From the NCBI RefSeq assembly GCF_007747215.1, contig NZ_CP036273.1:1224322-1288321 (forward strand): a stretch of DNA of 64,000 nucleotides, given 5' to 3'. Below are positions 43,187 through 52,849 of this stretch, piece after piece; positions within the stretch are counted from its first letter, which is position 1; the number at the start of each line of letters is the position of its first letter. The DNA comes from Urbifossiella limnaea. Its GTDB lineage: Bacteria > Planctomycetota > Planctomycetia > Gemmatales > Gemmataceae. The notes beneath the pieces are model-generated. The model made no database searches and had not been told where the DNA came from. It was given only the letters and a program-made list of their open reading frames with translations. A program made the position numbers and the translations under genes.

Positions 43187-44437
43187 CTAAACCAGCGGAG
43201 CGATCGGCGCCGAGCCTTCGGGCGTCAGCCACACCGGCCGCACGCCGTGGAAGTGTTTGGCCCGCGGGTTGATCCCCAGCGTGTGATAGATCGTCGCGAA
43301 CAGGTCGCCCTCGCTCACCGGGTTGTCGGTCACTTCCTTGCCGTCGGCGTCGGTGCGGCCGTACACCTGCCCGCCCTTGATGCCGCCACCGGCGAGTACG
43401 ACCGTCCACGCCCGGATGAAGTGGTCGCGGCCGGCGCGGTTGTTGATCTGCGGCGTGCGGCCCACCTCGCCCATCCAGATCACGAGCGTGTCACGCAGCA
43501 GGCCGCGTTCCTCTAGGTCGAGCAGCAGGCCGCTCCACGCCGGGTCGAGCACCTGCATGTTTGCCTTGTGGCAGACGAAGTTGTCGGCGTGGCTGTCATA
43601 GTTCTCCTGGCCGACCTCCACGAACGGCACGCCGGCCTCGACCAGCTTGCGGGCCATCAGGCAGCCGCGGCCGAACTCGGTGTCGCCGTACCGCTCCTTC
43701 GCCCGCGGCCACTCGGCGGCGGTGTCGAACACGCCCTTCGCCCGCATCAGCCGCCAGGCGCGTTCCTTGCCGGTGCGGTGGCTGTCGAACGGCTCCGCCG
43801 GCCGGCCCGACGTGAACTCGCCGTCCAGCTGCCGGAACAACTCGGCGCGGCGGCGCTCGGCCGGCTCGGGGTGGTAGGCGCTCGTAAAGGACGGGAGCCG
43901 ACCGTTGCCGCTGACGGAGAACGGCTCGTGCGCCGGCCCGAGGTAGCCGGCGCCGCCGTTGCCGCACGACCCCATGCGCACGAACGTCGGCAGGTCCGAC
44001 GCGGGGTCGCCGTTGAACCGGGCGATGACGGCACCGATCTCGGGGTGCGGCGTCCGCTCGTTCATCTTGTAGCAGGTGTGCATGTGATAAATGCCGTCCG
44101 GGTGGTCCGGCGACTGCGTCCGCATGCTCCGCACCACCGCCAGCTTGTCGGCGACCTGCCCCATCCGCGGCAGGTACTCGCACACCTGGAGGCCGGTTAC
44201 CTTCGACTGCACCGGGCGGAACGGCCCCGCGGTGGGGCGGCCGGGCTTCATGTCGAACGTGTCGATCTGGCTGGCGCCGCCGTTCATCCACAGGAGGATG
44301 CAGCGCTTCTTGGCGCGGACCGCGGCGTCGGCGGCGCTACGGGCGTAGGCCAGCGCGCCCCAGTTCGGCAGGATCAGACCAGACCCGGTGACGGCGGCGC
44401 CCTTCAGGAACGCCCGGCGGCTCAGGTGAGAGAACAT
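43187..44437 (-). CDS. DUF1501 domain protein (Tat-exported)
   Basis: 416 residues. Tat signal 'LSRRAFLKGAAVTGSGLILP'. The body is a DUF1501 domain, an alkaline-phosphatase-superfamily-like fold: 'AKKRCILLWMNGGASQIDTF', 'MHTCYKMNERTPHPEIGAVI' and 'LGPAHEPFSVSGNGRLPSF'. These proteins are secreted together with DUF1549/DUF1553 proteins in planctomycetes and are thought to take part in degradation of surface or sulfated polymers, but no activity is proven. I chose ATG 44437 from the Tat motif. Confidence 0.92.
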   Translation of the reverse strand: MFSHLSRRAFLKGAAVTGSGLILPNWGALAYARSAADAAVRAKKRCILLWMNGGASQIDTFDMKPGRPTAGPFRPVQSKVTGLQVCEYLPRMGQVADKLAVVRSMRTQSPDHPDGIYHMHTCYKMNERTPHPEIGAVIARFNGDPASDLPTFVRMGSCGNGGAGYLGPAHEPFSVSGNGRLPSFTSAYHPEPAERRRAELFRQLDGEFTSGRPAEPFDSHRTGKERAWRLMRAKGVFDTAAEWPRAKERYGDTEFGRGCLMARKLVEAGVPFVEVGQENYDSHADNFVCHKANMQVLDPAWSGLLLDLEERGLLRDTLVIWMGEVGRTPQINNRAGRDHFIRAWTVVLAGGGIKGGQVYGRTDADGKEVTDNPVSEGDLFATIYHTLGINPRAKHFHGVRPVWLTPEGSAPIAPLV

Positions 44438-44459
44438 CACGCGCCTCGGAATCGGAACG

Positions 44460-44568
44460 TTGGCCACAAAAAGGCACGAAAAGACACAAAAAGTAAGACC
44501 GAGCCAAGATTGAAAGCGGTCGTTGTCTTCGTTCCTTTTTGTGTCTTTTCGTGCCTTTTTGTGGCCAA
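44460..44568. repeat. Perfect 34-bp fold-back, TTGGCCACAAAAAGGCACGA family
   Basis: Arms 44460-44493 and 44535-44568 are exact reverse complements with a 41-base loop. Same family as 43069-43170 and 62769-62873. It lies between the DUF1501 gene and the DUF1549 gene. Confidence 0.92.
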
Positions 44569-44575
44569 CCTGTCT

Positions 44576-46150
44576 TCAGTGATTGAACCGGAACTCGCTC
44601 CCGTTCAGGAGCACCCAAATGACATCCTCGACCAGCGCCTCGGCCTTTTCCGGCTGGCCCAAATACGCCGCCACGGTCGCCGCCTCGGTCGGCGTCGGGC
44701 GGCGGCTCAGCACCGTCATGTACAGCCGCTCCGCCTTCCGCTCGGCCGGCTCGCCCGACTTCAAAATCGCGTCCGCGAGGCTCCCCGGCCGGCGCGTGAT
44801 GAGGCGGCGGACGTGCTCCGAGTTGTTCAGGAACAGGTGCTCGCCGAGGCCGCCCTGGAAGTCGCCGAGGCCGTTCGTCGGCTCGCCGAACGCCCGCAGG
44901 AAGTAGTCGGCCCCCACGTCCGGTGCCTTCTCGCCCGCCTTGCGGCCGGCGTCGAACAGCGTGGCTTGCCGCATCGCCGTCAGCATCTCCTCGGCGGTCA
45001 GCGGCCGCACCCGGGCGCGCTCGAACCACTTCGGCAGCGCGGCCTTCGTCGGCCCCGCGAGCGCGAGCTGGTAGCCGTCCGAGTTCACGATCTCGCGGGT
45101 CAGCCACTTCAGATCGAAGTTGTGGGCAACGAACCCGTCGGTGAGCGCCGTCAACAGCGCGGGGTGCGACGGCTCGTTGTCGGCGTGGAAGTCGTCCACC
45201 GGGTGAACCAGCCCGCGGCCCATGTACTGCGCCCACACGCGGTTCACCGCCGCGCGGGCCAGGTACGGGTTGTCCTTCGCCGTCAGCCACGCGACGAACT
45301 TCTCCTTGCGGGAGAACGCGGGCCGCGGCAGCTTCTCGTTCGCCTTGGGCGTCGGCTCCTTTGTCTTCGGCGCCGGCGGCTCGTCCAGATCGACGCCGCC
45401 GAGGACGCGCGGCCGCACCGGCTCGCCCTTCCGGCCGGGTGCCTGGTCTTTCGCGTTGCCGCTGAACAGCACGTCGCCGCTCGCCTTCTCGCCGATGGTG
45501 AAGGTGCGGTTCGCGCCGCTGCCGCTCTCCTGCACGACGAGCCGCACGAAGAACCCGGCCATGCCGTAGAAGTCCTTCTGCGTCCAGCGGTCGTAGGGGT
45601 GGTCGTGGCAGCGGGCGCACTGGAGCTGCGTGCCGAGGAACACCCGCGACACCTGCACCGCGGCTTCTTCGGGCGCGTTTCGGAACTGGACGTGGTACAG
45701 CTCCGACCCGGCCTTCTCGCCGGTGAGCAGGTCGCCGACGATCCGCGTGTACGGGGCGTTCTCCTGGAACTGCGCCGCGAGCCAGGCTTTGAAGCCGTCG
45801 CGCTTGCGGGTGGCGTCGATGTTCCCGGGGTTGCGGCCGAAGAGCACCAGGTCCCACACCGTGGCCTGGGCGGGGCCGTAGCGCGGGTCGGCGAGGAGCT
45901 TGTCGATCAGCTTCTCGCGCTTCTTCGGGTCGGCGTCGGCCAGGAAGGCGACGGCCTCGTCGTGGGTGGGGATGGTGCCGACGAGGTCGAGGAACACGCG
46001 GCGGAGGAACTCGCCGTCGGCCGAGCGCGGGGCGGGCGTGACGGACTGCGTGGCCCACGCGGCGCGGAGCTCGGCGTCGATGGTGCTGCGGTCGGCGGCG
46101 AACGCGGGCGCGGCGAGCAGCAGCGCGACGAGGGCGAGGAGACGGGGCAT
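44576..46150 (-). CDS. DUF1549/DUF1553-type secreted protein
   Basis: 524 residues. Signal peptide 'LLALVALLLAAPAFAADRST'. 'FLRRVFLDLVGTIPTHDEAV' and 'LADPRYGPAQATVWDLVLFG' are characteristic of DUF1549. 'LGTQLQCARCHDHPYDRWTQ' contains CxxCH, expected to bind a c-type heme. The C-terminal half has DUF1553 features ('ARAAVNRVWAQYMGRGLVHP' and 'REIVNSDGYQLALAGPTKAA'). The DUF1549/DUF1553-DUF1501 combination is a recurring planctomycete arrangement. I chose ATG 46150 from the signal peptide. Confidence 0.92.
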   Translation of the reverse strand: MPRLLALVALLLAAPAFAADRSTIDAELRAAWATQSVTPAPRSADGEFLRRVFLDLVGTIPTHDEAVAFLADADPKKREKLIDKLLADPRYGPAQATVWDLVLFGRNPGNIDATRKRDGFKAWLAAQFQENAPYTRIVGDLLTGEKAGSELYHVQFRNAPEEAAVQVSRVFLGTQLQCARCHDHPYDRWTQKDFYGMAGFFVRLVVQESGSGANRTFTIGEKASGDVLFSGNAKDQAPGRKGEPVRPRVLGGVDLDEPPAPKTKEPTPKANEKLPRPAFSRKEKFVAWLTAKDNPYLARAAVNRVWAQYMGRGLVHPVDDFHADNEPSHPALLTALTDGFVAHNFDLKWLTREIVNSDGYQLALAGPTKAALPKWFERARVRPLTAEEMLTAMRQATLFDAGRKAGEKAPDVGADYFLRAFGEPTNGLGDFQGGLGEHLFLNNSEHVRRLITRRPGSLADAILKSGEPAERKAERLYMTVLSRRPTPTEAATVAAYLGQPEKAEALVEDVIWVLLNGSEFRFNH

Positions 46151-46255
46151 GGTGGGAACCCCGGGGAGGCAGGCAGGACGGACACAACACAACGTACCCG
46201 GTCGCGGGGGGAAACGCCAGCGCCTTCCCGACTACCATGATGGCAGGGGGCGACC

Positions 46256-46873
46256 ATGCCGGCGAACGACCTGGTGGTGGCGGTCACGGGGGCGAGCGGG
46301 GCCGGGTACGGCGTCCGCCTCGTCGAGGTGCTACTGCGGGCGGGCCGCACCGTACACCTGATCGTCAGCCCGGCCGGCGCCGAGGTGATCGCCACGGAAC
46401 TCGGGCGAGCCGTCGAGCTCGACGCGGCGAAGTTCGACCCGCTGGCGCTGCTCGGCCCCGCGGCGAAGGGATTGGAGCTCGGCCGGCTCCGCTACCACCA
46501 CTTCCGCGACTTCCGCGCCGGCGTCGCCAGCGGGTCGTTCCTCACCGGCGGTATGGCCGTCTGCCCGTGCAGCATGGGGACGCTGTCGGCCGTGGCCCGC
46601 GGGGCGTCCGAGAACCTGATCCAGCGCGCCGCCGACGTTCACCTGAAGGAGCGCCGCAAGCTCGTGCTGGTGCCGCGCGAGACGCCGCTGGGGCTGGTGC
46701 AGCTGCGGAACATGGTGGCGGTCGCGGAGGCGGGGGCGGTCGTGTTGCCGGCGATGCCGGGGTTCTACGCGAAGCCGCAGCGGGTGCAGGACTTGGTCGA
46801 CTTCGTGGTCGGGCGGGTGTGCGACCAACTCGGGGTCGACCAGCGACTGACGGAGCGGTGGGGCGAACGCTGA
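46256..46873 (+). CDS. ubiX: Flavin prenyltransferase UbiX
   Basis: 205 residues. It makes prenylated FMN, the cofactor of UbiD-type decarboxylases. 'DLVVAVTGASGAGYGVRLVE' is the FMN-binding motif. 'GSFLTGGMAVCPCSMGTLSA' and 'LVLVPRETPLGLVQLRNMVA' are the classical UbiX signatures for dimethylallyl phosphate and FMN binding. 'VVLPAMPGFYAKPQRVQDLV' completes the active site. The length is usual. No UbiD partner is in the window. Confidence 0.95.
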   Translation: MPANDLVVAVTGASGAGYGVRLVEVLLRAGRTVHLIVSPAGAEVIATELGRAVELDAAKFDPLALLGPAAKGLELGRLRYHHFRDFRAGVASGSFLTGGMAVCPCSMGTLSAVARGASENLIQRAADVHLKERRKLVLVPRETPLGLVQLRNMVAVAEAGAVVLPAMPGFYAKPQRVQDLVDFVVGRVCDQLGVDQRLTERWGER

Positions 46874-47077
46874 GGCGTGCCGGCTGCCGTCGGGCGGCTC
46901 GGGGCTTGAAGCCGGGCCGGTGGTGGGCCGTTTCTGCCGTCTCAATTACGGCCGCGCCCGAATTCCGCCCCGGGCCGACTGGTCTGATCGCGCCCGTTGT
47001 CGGATTGTGAACTACGTTTAGGTGGGTTCACATCGCCCCGGTCTCGCCACCGACCCGTCGCAGTTACGAGAACGGCC

Positions 47078-49624
47078 ATGCCCGCCGCGCCCGCCTCGAC
47101 CACGGACCTCCTCGACCTCCTCCGCAAGAGCGGCGTGGCCGCCAGCGTCCCCGCCCCGGGCGACCTCCCCGCCGAGCCGCAGAAGGCCGCCGCCGCCCTC
47201 GTCAAGCAGGGCGTCATCACGAAGTTCCAGGCCCAGCAGCTGCTCCTGGGCCGGCACAAGGGCTTCCGCCTCGGCGCGTACGTCGTGCTGGAACAGCTCG
47301 GCCGCGGCGGCATGGGTGTCGTCTACCTCGCCGAGCACCTGGAGCTCCGCCGCAAGGTCGCCGTCAAGGTGCTGGTCGTTGGTAAGGACGACGACGCCAA
47401 GCTCGCCGCCGAGCGGTTCTACCGCGAGGCCCGCGCCGCGGCGGCGCTCGACCACCCGAACATCGTCCGCATCTTCGACGTGTGCCGCCACGGCGACACG
47501 CCGTACCTCGTGATGGAGTACGTGGAGGGCGAGTCGCTCCAGCAGGTGCTCGACCGCGAGGGGGCGCTGCCGTACGCGTCCGCGTCCGACGCCGTGGCCC
47601 AGGCCGCGGCCGGCCTCCAGCACGCGCACGAGAAGGGCTTCGTCCACCGCGACATCAAGCCCGGCAACCTGATGCGCGACAAGACCGGCGTGGTCAAGAT
47701 TCTCGACATGGGCCTGGCCCGCTCGGCGAGCAACTCCGACGACAAGCTGACCGAGCGCCTCGACGCCGGGGCCGTGGTGGGCACCGCCGACTTCATCGCC
47801 CCCGAGCAGGCGCTCAACAGCCCGAACGTGGACATCCGGGCCGACATCTACAGTCTCGGGGCGGCGTTCTACGCGCTGGTCACGGGGAAGCCGCCGTTCG
47901 CGGGGAACACGACGCAGAAGCTGCTCCAGCACCAGATGGCGGCGCCGCCGAGCATGTCCGCGATCGACGCCACGCTGCCGAAGGGGCTGGCGGGCGTCGC
48001 CGCGAAGATGTTGGCGAAGAAGCCGGCGGATCGGTTCCAGACGCCGGGCGAGGTGATCGCCGCGCTGGCCCCGTGGCTCGGGAACAGCTCCCGCGTGCTG
48101 GCCGGGCTGTCGCGGACGAACCTCGGCGCCGGGGTGGACCTCCACGCCCGGCTGCGGCGGAGCGAGGACGCGCTGAGCGACTCCGGCGTCGTGGACCCGT
48201 CCGACCCGGCCGCCGAGACGGGCGCCGTGGCGTCCGCCAAGACGGCCCGCTCGTCGCCGCGCCGCGTCGAGGTCGGCGGCTCGAGGCGGAAGATGTTCCC
48301 GATCGTCGCCGGGGCGGTGGCCGTGGCCGCGTCGCTGGCGGGGATCGCGTTCGCGCTCGGCGTGTTCGACCGGGAGCCGGCCCGCGAGGTGACCAAGGCA
48401 CCGCCCCCGGTGCCGGTCGTACCGCCGTCGCCGTCGCCGCCAGCCGACCCGCCGCCAACGCCGAAGATTGAGGCGCCGGCGAAGGTCACGCCCCCGCTAC
48501 CGGAGAAGCTGCTGGCCGCGTTCGACATGAGCGCCGTGAAGCCGTTCACGATCCGGTCCGTCGTGGAGGTGAAGGCGAACGGCAGCAAGGACAGCCGCGA
48601 GCTGGGGCGGACCGGTCCCGGCACGCCGCCGGCCGGGTGGTCGGGCCGGGCGTGGAACAAGGACTCGGAGATGGAGTTCTTCGCCGACGCCACGCCGGCG
48701 ATCGGCATCCGCACCCTCCGCGGGCCGGGCTCGGCGATGCTGTTCAGTCCGAAGGTCAACACCCCGAGCGGGCTGTGCCGCCTCCGGGTGGACTACTCGG
48801 CGCCGGTCAAGAGCGGGGCGGCGCACGTGCGGTTCAAGCCGGCCGACGAGCGCGGCGCGTGGGACGCCACCAAGCTGGCGTCGACGCCGGCGGGCGTCTG
48901 GAAGTCGGCCGAGTTCGTGCTCGACCTCAAGGGCGCGACGGCCGGCCTGTTCGAGTTCCACAACAACGACACCGACCCGAACGGCACCCTGCGGGTGCGG
49001 TCCGTGGTGGTGACGGAGCCGCCGCCGGGCACGACCCCGACGCCGCTCCGCCTGTCGGCCCCGGCGCCGCAGCCGGCGCCGCAACCGGCGTTCGTCGGCT
49101 GGACCGAGGGGGCCGTCCTGTACCGGTTCGACGCCGCCAGCATCCCGGCCTACCGGGCCTCGCTGGAGGGTCGCGCCGTCACCGCCGGCGAGGCGCCGCC
49201 GTTCCCGCGCGGCATCTCGGGCTCGTGCTGGAAGAAGGAGGCGACCGGCGAGTTCCGCCGCGACGAGATCGACGGCTCGGCCGCGCTCGGGGTGACGAAC
49301 CTCAGCGACCTGAAGAGCGGCCAGTTCTCGTTCGAGCTGGAGCGCGACATGGGCCTGACGTTCCAGCCGGGCAAGGCGTACCGCGTCAAGGTGAGCTACC
49401 AGCTGAAGAACGACGCGGCCGGCTCGGTGGTGGTGCAGACGACGGAGTACAAGACCGTCGGCGTGACGCACCTGGCGGCGGGTGGCGGGTGGCGGACGGC
49501 GGCGGTGGCGGTCGAGCGCGGCGACCTGCCGCTGCGGCTGACGATCGACAACACCGCCGTCGGCGAGGGGAACACGCTGTACTTCCGCACGGTCGAGGTG
49601 GTGGAGCTGGCGGCGCCGCGGTAG
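47078..49624 (+). CDS. Eukaryote-like Ser/Thr protein kinase with C-terminal beta domains
   Basis: 848 residues. Residues 1-65 are a helical N-terminal region ('VITKFQAQQLLLGRHKGFRL'). The kinase domain spans about 67-345: Gly loop 'LGRGGMGVVYLAEHLELRRK', 'VAVKVL' with the Lys, catalytic loop 'HRDIKPGNLM' (His190), and 'VKILDMGLARS' where DFG is DMG. 'ADFIAPEQA' is the APE equivalent. One membrane helix lies near 406-430 ('VAGAVAVAASLAGIAFALGV'). Two repeat beta-sandwich domains follow ('IGIRTLRGPGSAMLFSP' and 'LGVTNLSDLKSGQFSFELER'), probably extracytoplasmic sensors or binding modules. I chose ATG 47078. Confidence 0.92.
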   Translation: MPAAPASTTDLLDLLRKSGVAASVPAPGDLPAEPQKAAAALVKQGVITKFQAQQLLLGRHKGFRLGAYVVLEQLGRGGMGVVYLAEHLELRRKVAVKVLVVGKDDDAKLAAERFYREARAAAALDHPNIVRIFDVCRHGDTPYLVMEYVEGESLQQVLDREGALPYASASDAVAQAAAGLQHAHEKGFVHRDIKPGNLMRDKTGVVKILDMGLARSASNSDDKLTERLDAGAVVGTADFIAPEQALNSPNVDIRADIYSLGAAFYALVTGKPPFAGNTTQKLLQHQMAAPPSMSAIDATLPKGLAGVAAKMLAKKPADRFQTPGEVIAALAPWLGNSSRVLAGLSRTNLGAGVDLHARLRRSEDALSDSGVVDPSDPAAETGAVASAKTARSSPRRVEVGGSRRKMFPIVAGAVAVAASLAGIAFALGVFDREPAREVTKAPPPVPVVPPSPSPPADPPPTPKIEAPAKVTPPLPEKLLAAFDMSAVKPFTIRSVVEVKANGSKDSRELGRTGPGTPPAGWSGRAWNKDSEMEFFADATPAIGIRTLRGPGSAMLFSPKVNTPSGLCRLRVDYSAPVKSGAAHVRFKPADERGAWDATKLASTPAGVWKSAEFVLDLKGATAGLFEFHNNDTDPNGTLRVRSVVVTEPPPGTTPTPLRLSAPAPQPAPQPAFVGWTEGAVLYRFDAASIPAYRASLEGRAVTAGEAPPFPRGISGSCWKKEATGEFRRDEIDGSAALGVTNLSDLKSGQFSFELERDMGLTFQPGKAYRVKVSYQLKNDAAGSVVVQTTEYKTVGVTHLAAGGGWRTAAVAVERGDLPLRLTIDNTAVGEGNTLYFRTVEVVELAAPR

Positions 49625-49708
49625 GGGGCCGCCAGCCCGCGCCGCTACGCCGCAAGCGGCGGAAGCCCCGAGCCGCTACAATTCTCGCAGCCCCACCCCC
49701 GGTGCTGC

Positions 49709-51046
49709 ATGGACCTGTTCTCCGACCTCCGCGAGGCCAACCGGGCGAAGGCCCGGCCGCTCGCCGCCCGGATGCGGCCGCGCACCCTCGACGAGTTCGT
49801 CGGCCAGGAACACGTCCTCGGCCCCGGCAAGCTCCTCCGCCGGGCGCTGCTCGCCGACCGGCTGTCGTCCGTCCTCTTCTACGGCCCCCCGGGGTCGGGC
49901 AAAACGGCGCTCGCGCACGTCATCGCCAACCACACGAAGAGCCGCTTCCGGCCGCTGAACGCCGCCTCCGCCGGCACGAAGGAGGTGCGCGAGGTGCTGA
50001 CCGAGGCCCGCAGCCACCTCGAAGACGCGGGCGAGCGCACGATCCTGTTCCTGGACGAAATCCACCGCTTCAACCGCACCCAACAGGACGTGCTGCTGCC
50101 GGACGTGGAGGACGGGACGGTCATTCTCGTGGGCGCGACGACGCAGAACCCGTTCTTCGCGGTCAACACGCCGCTGCTGAGCCGCAGCCAGGTCTTCAGC
50201 TTCGAGCCGCTCACCCGCGAGCACATCAAGACCGTCGTCCGCCGCGCGGTGGCCGACGCCGAGCGCGGCCTCGGCGGCCTGAACGTGACCGTGACCGACG
50301 ACGCGCTGGCGTTCCTGGCCGAGGCCTCCGACGGCGACGCCCGGCGGGCGCTGACGGCGCTCGACATCGGCGTGCGCTCGGCACAGGCGCCCGAGAACGG
50401 CGGCGGCCGCGGCGCACCCATCGTCTTCGACCTGGCGCTGGCGACGGACTCGATCCAGCGGAAGGTGATCGACTTCGACCCCACCGGCGACACGCACTAC
50501 GACGTGGCCAGCGCGTTCATCAAGAGCCTGCGCGGGTCCGACCCCGACGCCGCGGTCTACTGGCTGGCGCGGATGCTGGAGGGCGGCGAGGACCCGCGGT
50601 TCGTCGCCCGCCGGCTCGTCATCTTCGCCGCCGAGGACGTGGGCAACGCCGACCCGCGCGGGGTGCTGGTCGCCACCGCCGCGTGGGACGCGGTCGAGCG
50701 CGTCGGCCTGCCCGAGTGCCGCATCAACCTGTCGCAGGCGGTGTGCTACCTGGCGTGCGCCCCGAAGTCGAACGCCAGCTACGTCGCCGTCGAGGAGGCG
50801 CTGAAGGACGTGCGCGAGGGGCGGACGCTCCCGGTGCCGACGCACCTGCGCGACAAGCGGTCGTTGTCCGGCGGCGAGGCGAACCGCGGCGAAGGCTACC
50901 AGTACCCGCACGACCACGCCGGCGGCTGGGTGGAGCAGGAGTACGTGCCGACTGCGGCGCAATACTACCGACCGACCGACCGCGGCTTCGAGGCGCAGCT
51001 CAAGGCGCGGCTGGCGGAGTTGCGGGGGCGCCGGCCGCCGCCGTGA
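49709..51046 (+). CDS. rarA: Replication-associated recombination protein A (RarA/MgsA)
   Basis: 445 residues; AAA+ clamp-loader-like ATPase acting at stalled forks. 'PLAARMRPRTLDEFVGQEHV' is the family start. Walker A is 'FYGPPGSGKTALAHVIANHT', Walker B is 'ILFLDEIHRFNRTQQDVLLP', sensor 1 is 'VGATTQNPFFAVNTPLLSRS', and the arginine-rich C-terminal region is 'GGGRGAPIVFDLALATDSIQ'. The C-terminal tetramerisation part ends 'ARLAELRGRRPPP'. The last 47 bp overlap the converging membrane-protein gene, an unusual but plausible end-on overlap. Confidence 0.95.
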   Translation: MDLFSDLREANRAKARPLAARMRPRTLDEFVGQEHVLGPGKLLRRALLADRLSSVLFYGPPGSGKTALAHVIANHTKSRFRPLNAASAGTKEVREVLTEARSHLEDAGERTILFLDEIHRFNRTQQDVLLPDVEDGTVILVGATTQNPFFAVNTPLLSRSQVFSFEPLTREHIKTVVRRAVADAERGLGGLNVTVTDDALAFLAEASDGDARRALTALDIGVRSAQAPENGGGRGAPIVFDLALATDSIQRKVIDFDPTGDTHYDVASAFIKSLRGSDPDAAVYWLARMLEGGEDPRFVARRLVIFAAEDVGNADPRGVLVATAAWDAVERVGLPECRINLSQAVCYLACAPKSNASYVAVEEALKDVREGRTLPVPTHLRDKRSLSGGEANRGEGYQYPHDHAGGWVEQEYVPTAAQYYRPTDRGFEAQLKARLAELRGRRPPP

Positions 51047-52775
51047 GTTCGGTCACCGCCCCGTCCGGCCCCACGCCGAACAGGCGGAGCGCGCCGCCGG
51101 TCGCCAGCGCGGCCGCCGGCACCCGCACGACGTAACCCGCCCCGGGGACCGGCCGGCCGAGCGCCGCCTCCACGTCCCGGCGGCGGAATCGCAACTGATC
51201 GCACGGCACCACCCGGTCGCCGACGACGGCCACCACCCGCGTCGCCGGCCGCGTCGCCCGCAGCGGCCCGCCGGCGACCCACCCCTGGACGACCAGCGCC
51301 CCCGGGTCCGCGGCGGCGCCGGTGCGCAGGTCGAGCCACCCGAAGTCGGCGAGGTTGCTCGTCGGCACCGCCCCCGCCGGGAGAGCGGAGTCGACGACCC
51401 CGCTGACCCGCGCGTCGGCCGGCCGCGGCGCCTTCAGCACGTCGGCGACCGCGGCCTCGGCGGCCCGCTGGTCGGCGTCGTCGTCGGCGGCCCGGCCGGG
51501 AGCCGTCGCCAGGTTCACCGCCATCGTCACCCCGACCAGCACGAGCGCCGCCGGGCCCGCCCACCGGGCCAAGAGCCCGACCGCGGTGCCGACCGCCAGG
51601 AACGCCAGCGGGAGGAACGGGACCACGAACACGACGCGGTTCAGGTGGTCGTGAACGCACATGTGGTTGACCGCGAGCACCTGCCACGACACGCCCGCCG
51701 CGAGCCCGAGCACCACGGCCCCCGCCAGCCCCACCGCGGCCCGCGGGAGCCGGGCGCGGGCCAGCCCCGCGGCCGCGGCCAGGGCCAGCGCCGCCCCCGC
51801 GACCCACTTCAGCGGTACGTCGGCCCGCACCCGGCCGAACCCGCCGGCCACGCTCACCGCCGGCTGCTCGAAGAAGCCCCAGAAGCAGCGGGCCGCGACG
51901 CGGACCCGCGAGCCGCTCGCCCCCGCCTCCGCCGTCGGGTCGGCGACGGTGCGGGCCGTCGCCCGGTCGCGGATCGCCGCCACGCCGTCGGTCCCCATTA
52001 CGAACTGGTGCTGGGCGACGTGGAGCCCGAGCGCCCCGGCGAAGCCGGCCAGCCCCGCGACCGTCACGACGACCGCCGTCGCGACCCGCCGGCCGAGCGG
52101 CGCCGCCGCCCGGTGGAGGTGGAACCACGCGGCCGCGACGGGGGCGAGGACGACGGTCGTGACGTACTCGTACCCGCACAGGCACTTCGCCAGCACGGCC
52201 AGCGCGACGGCCGCGGCGAGGAGGGCGCACCGGCCGCGGCCCGCGGCCCGCGGCGCGAGGCACCAGACGAGCGCGAACGGCAGGAGCATCAGCCCCAGTG
52301 CCCAGTACAGCGACGGGGCGACCGGGAGGAATGCCGGCGACGCCGCCGCGAGGGCGCACCCGATGTCGCCGGCGGGCGGCCCGAGCCACCGCTGCCCGCC
52401 GACGAGGACCGCCGCCACGACCGCCGCCGCGGCCAGCGCCATCGCCGCCGCCGCCGCGGGCACGACCCACTCGGGCGGCAGCGGCACCGCGGCAACGACG
52501 ATTCCGGTCAGGCCGACCTGCGACGTGTACGGCTGCCAGTGGTCGCCGGGGCCGACCAGAATGAGGGGGTGAAGCGCCGGCAAGTCCGGCCGCGCGACGC
52601 GGGCGGCGACGAGGTTCGCCTCCGACCCGAGGGCGCCGGCGCGGACCCCGTCGCGCGACCAGCCGATGCGGTCGGGGAGGCCGAGGAGGTTGTGGTTCCA
52701 GCTGACGTACAGGAGCGCCGCGTAAACCCCGAGCCGCACGGCGGTCGCTCGGCGGGACGGGGGCTGCGGCGGCAA
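51000..52775 (-). CDS. Polytopic membrane protein, GT-C-like architecture
   Basis: 591 residues (TTG 52775 start; GTG 52739 is an alternative). About ten hydrophobic helices spread over residues 10-420 ('VYAALLYVSWNHNLLG', 'WVVPAAAAAMALAAAAVVAA', 'VAGAALALAAAAGLARARLP'). A large extracellular-type C-terminal region ('VSGVVDSALPAGAVPTSNLA' and 'LVVQGWVAGGPLRATRPATR') follows. The layout is that of GT-C glycosyltransferases of the PMT/GT39 or Alg class, but I see no convincing catalytic DD/DE motif. Its 3' end overlaps rarA by 47 bp on the opposite strand. Confidence 0.68.
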   Translation of the reverse strand: MPPQPPSRRATAVRLGVYAALLYVSWNHNLLGLPDRIGWSRDGVRAGALGSEANLVAARVARPDLPALHPLILVGPGDHWQPYTSQVGLTGIVVAAVPLPPEWVVPAAAAAMALAAAAVVAAVLVGGQRWLGPPAGDIGCALAAASPAFLPVAPSLYWALGLMLLPFALVWCLAPRAAGRGRCALLAAAVALAVLAKCLCGYEYVTTVVLAPVAAAWFHLHRAAAPLGRRVATAVVVTVAGLAGFAGALGLHVAQHQFVMGTDGVAAIRDRATARTVADPTAEAGASGSRVRVAARCFWGFFEQPAVSVAGGFGRVRADVPLKWVAGAALALAAAAGLARARLPRAAVGLAGAVVLGLAAGVSWQVLAVNHMCVHDHLNRVVFVVPFLPLAFLAVGTAVGLLARWAGPAALVLVGVTMAVNLATAPGRAADDDADQRAAEAAVADVLKAPRPADARVSGVVDSALPAGAVPTSNLADFGWLDLRTGAAADPGALVVQGWVAGGPLRATRPATRVVAVVGDRVVPCDQLRFRRRDVEAALGRPVPGAGYVVRVPAAALATGGALRLFGVGPDGAVTELTAAAGAPATPPAAP

Positions 52776-52849
52776 CGTTCGCTCCGGGTCTGAGGCACCC
52801 GGCCCCGTACCCCGGGCGAGATTCCGGTGTCAACCCCACTGAAAACCTG

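Noticed and set aside
43069-44568. Possible CRISPR-like repeats from the similar A-rich arms
   Set aside because: Only two inverted arms per site, separated by genes; no repeat-spacer array and no cas genes.
46874-47077. Promoter with TTGTCG and a short inverted repeat GTGAAC/GTTCAC upstream of the kinase
   Set aside because: Spacing and -10 match are too weak to report as a feature.
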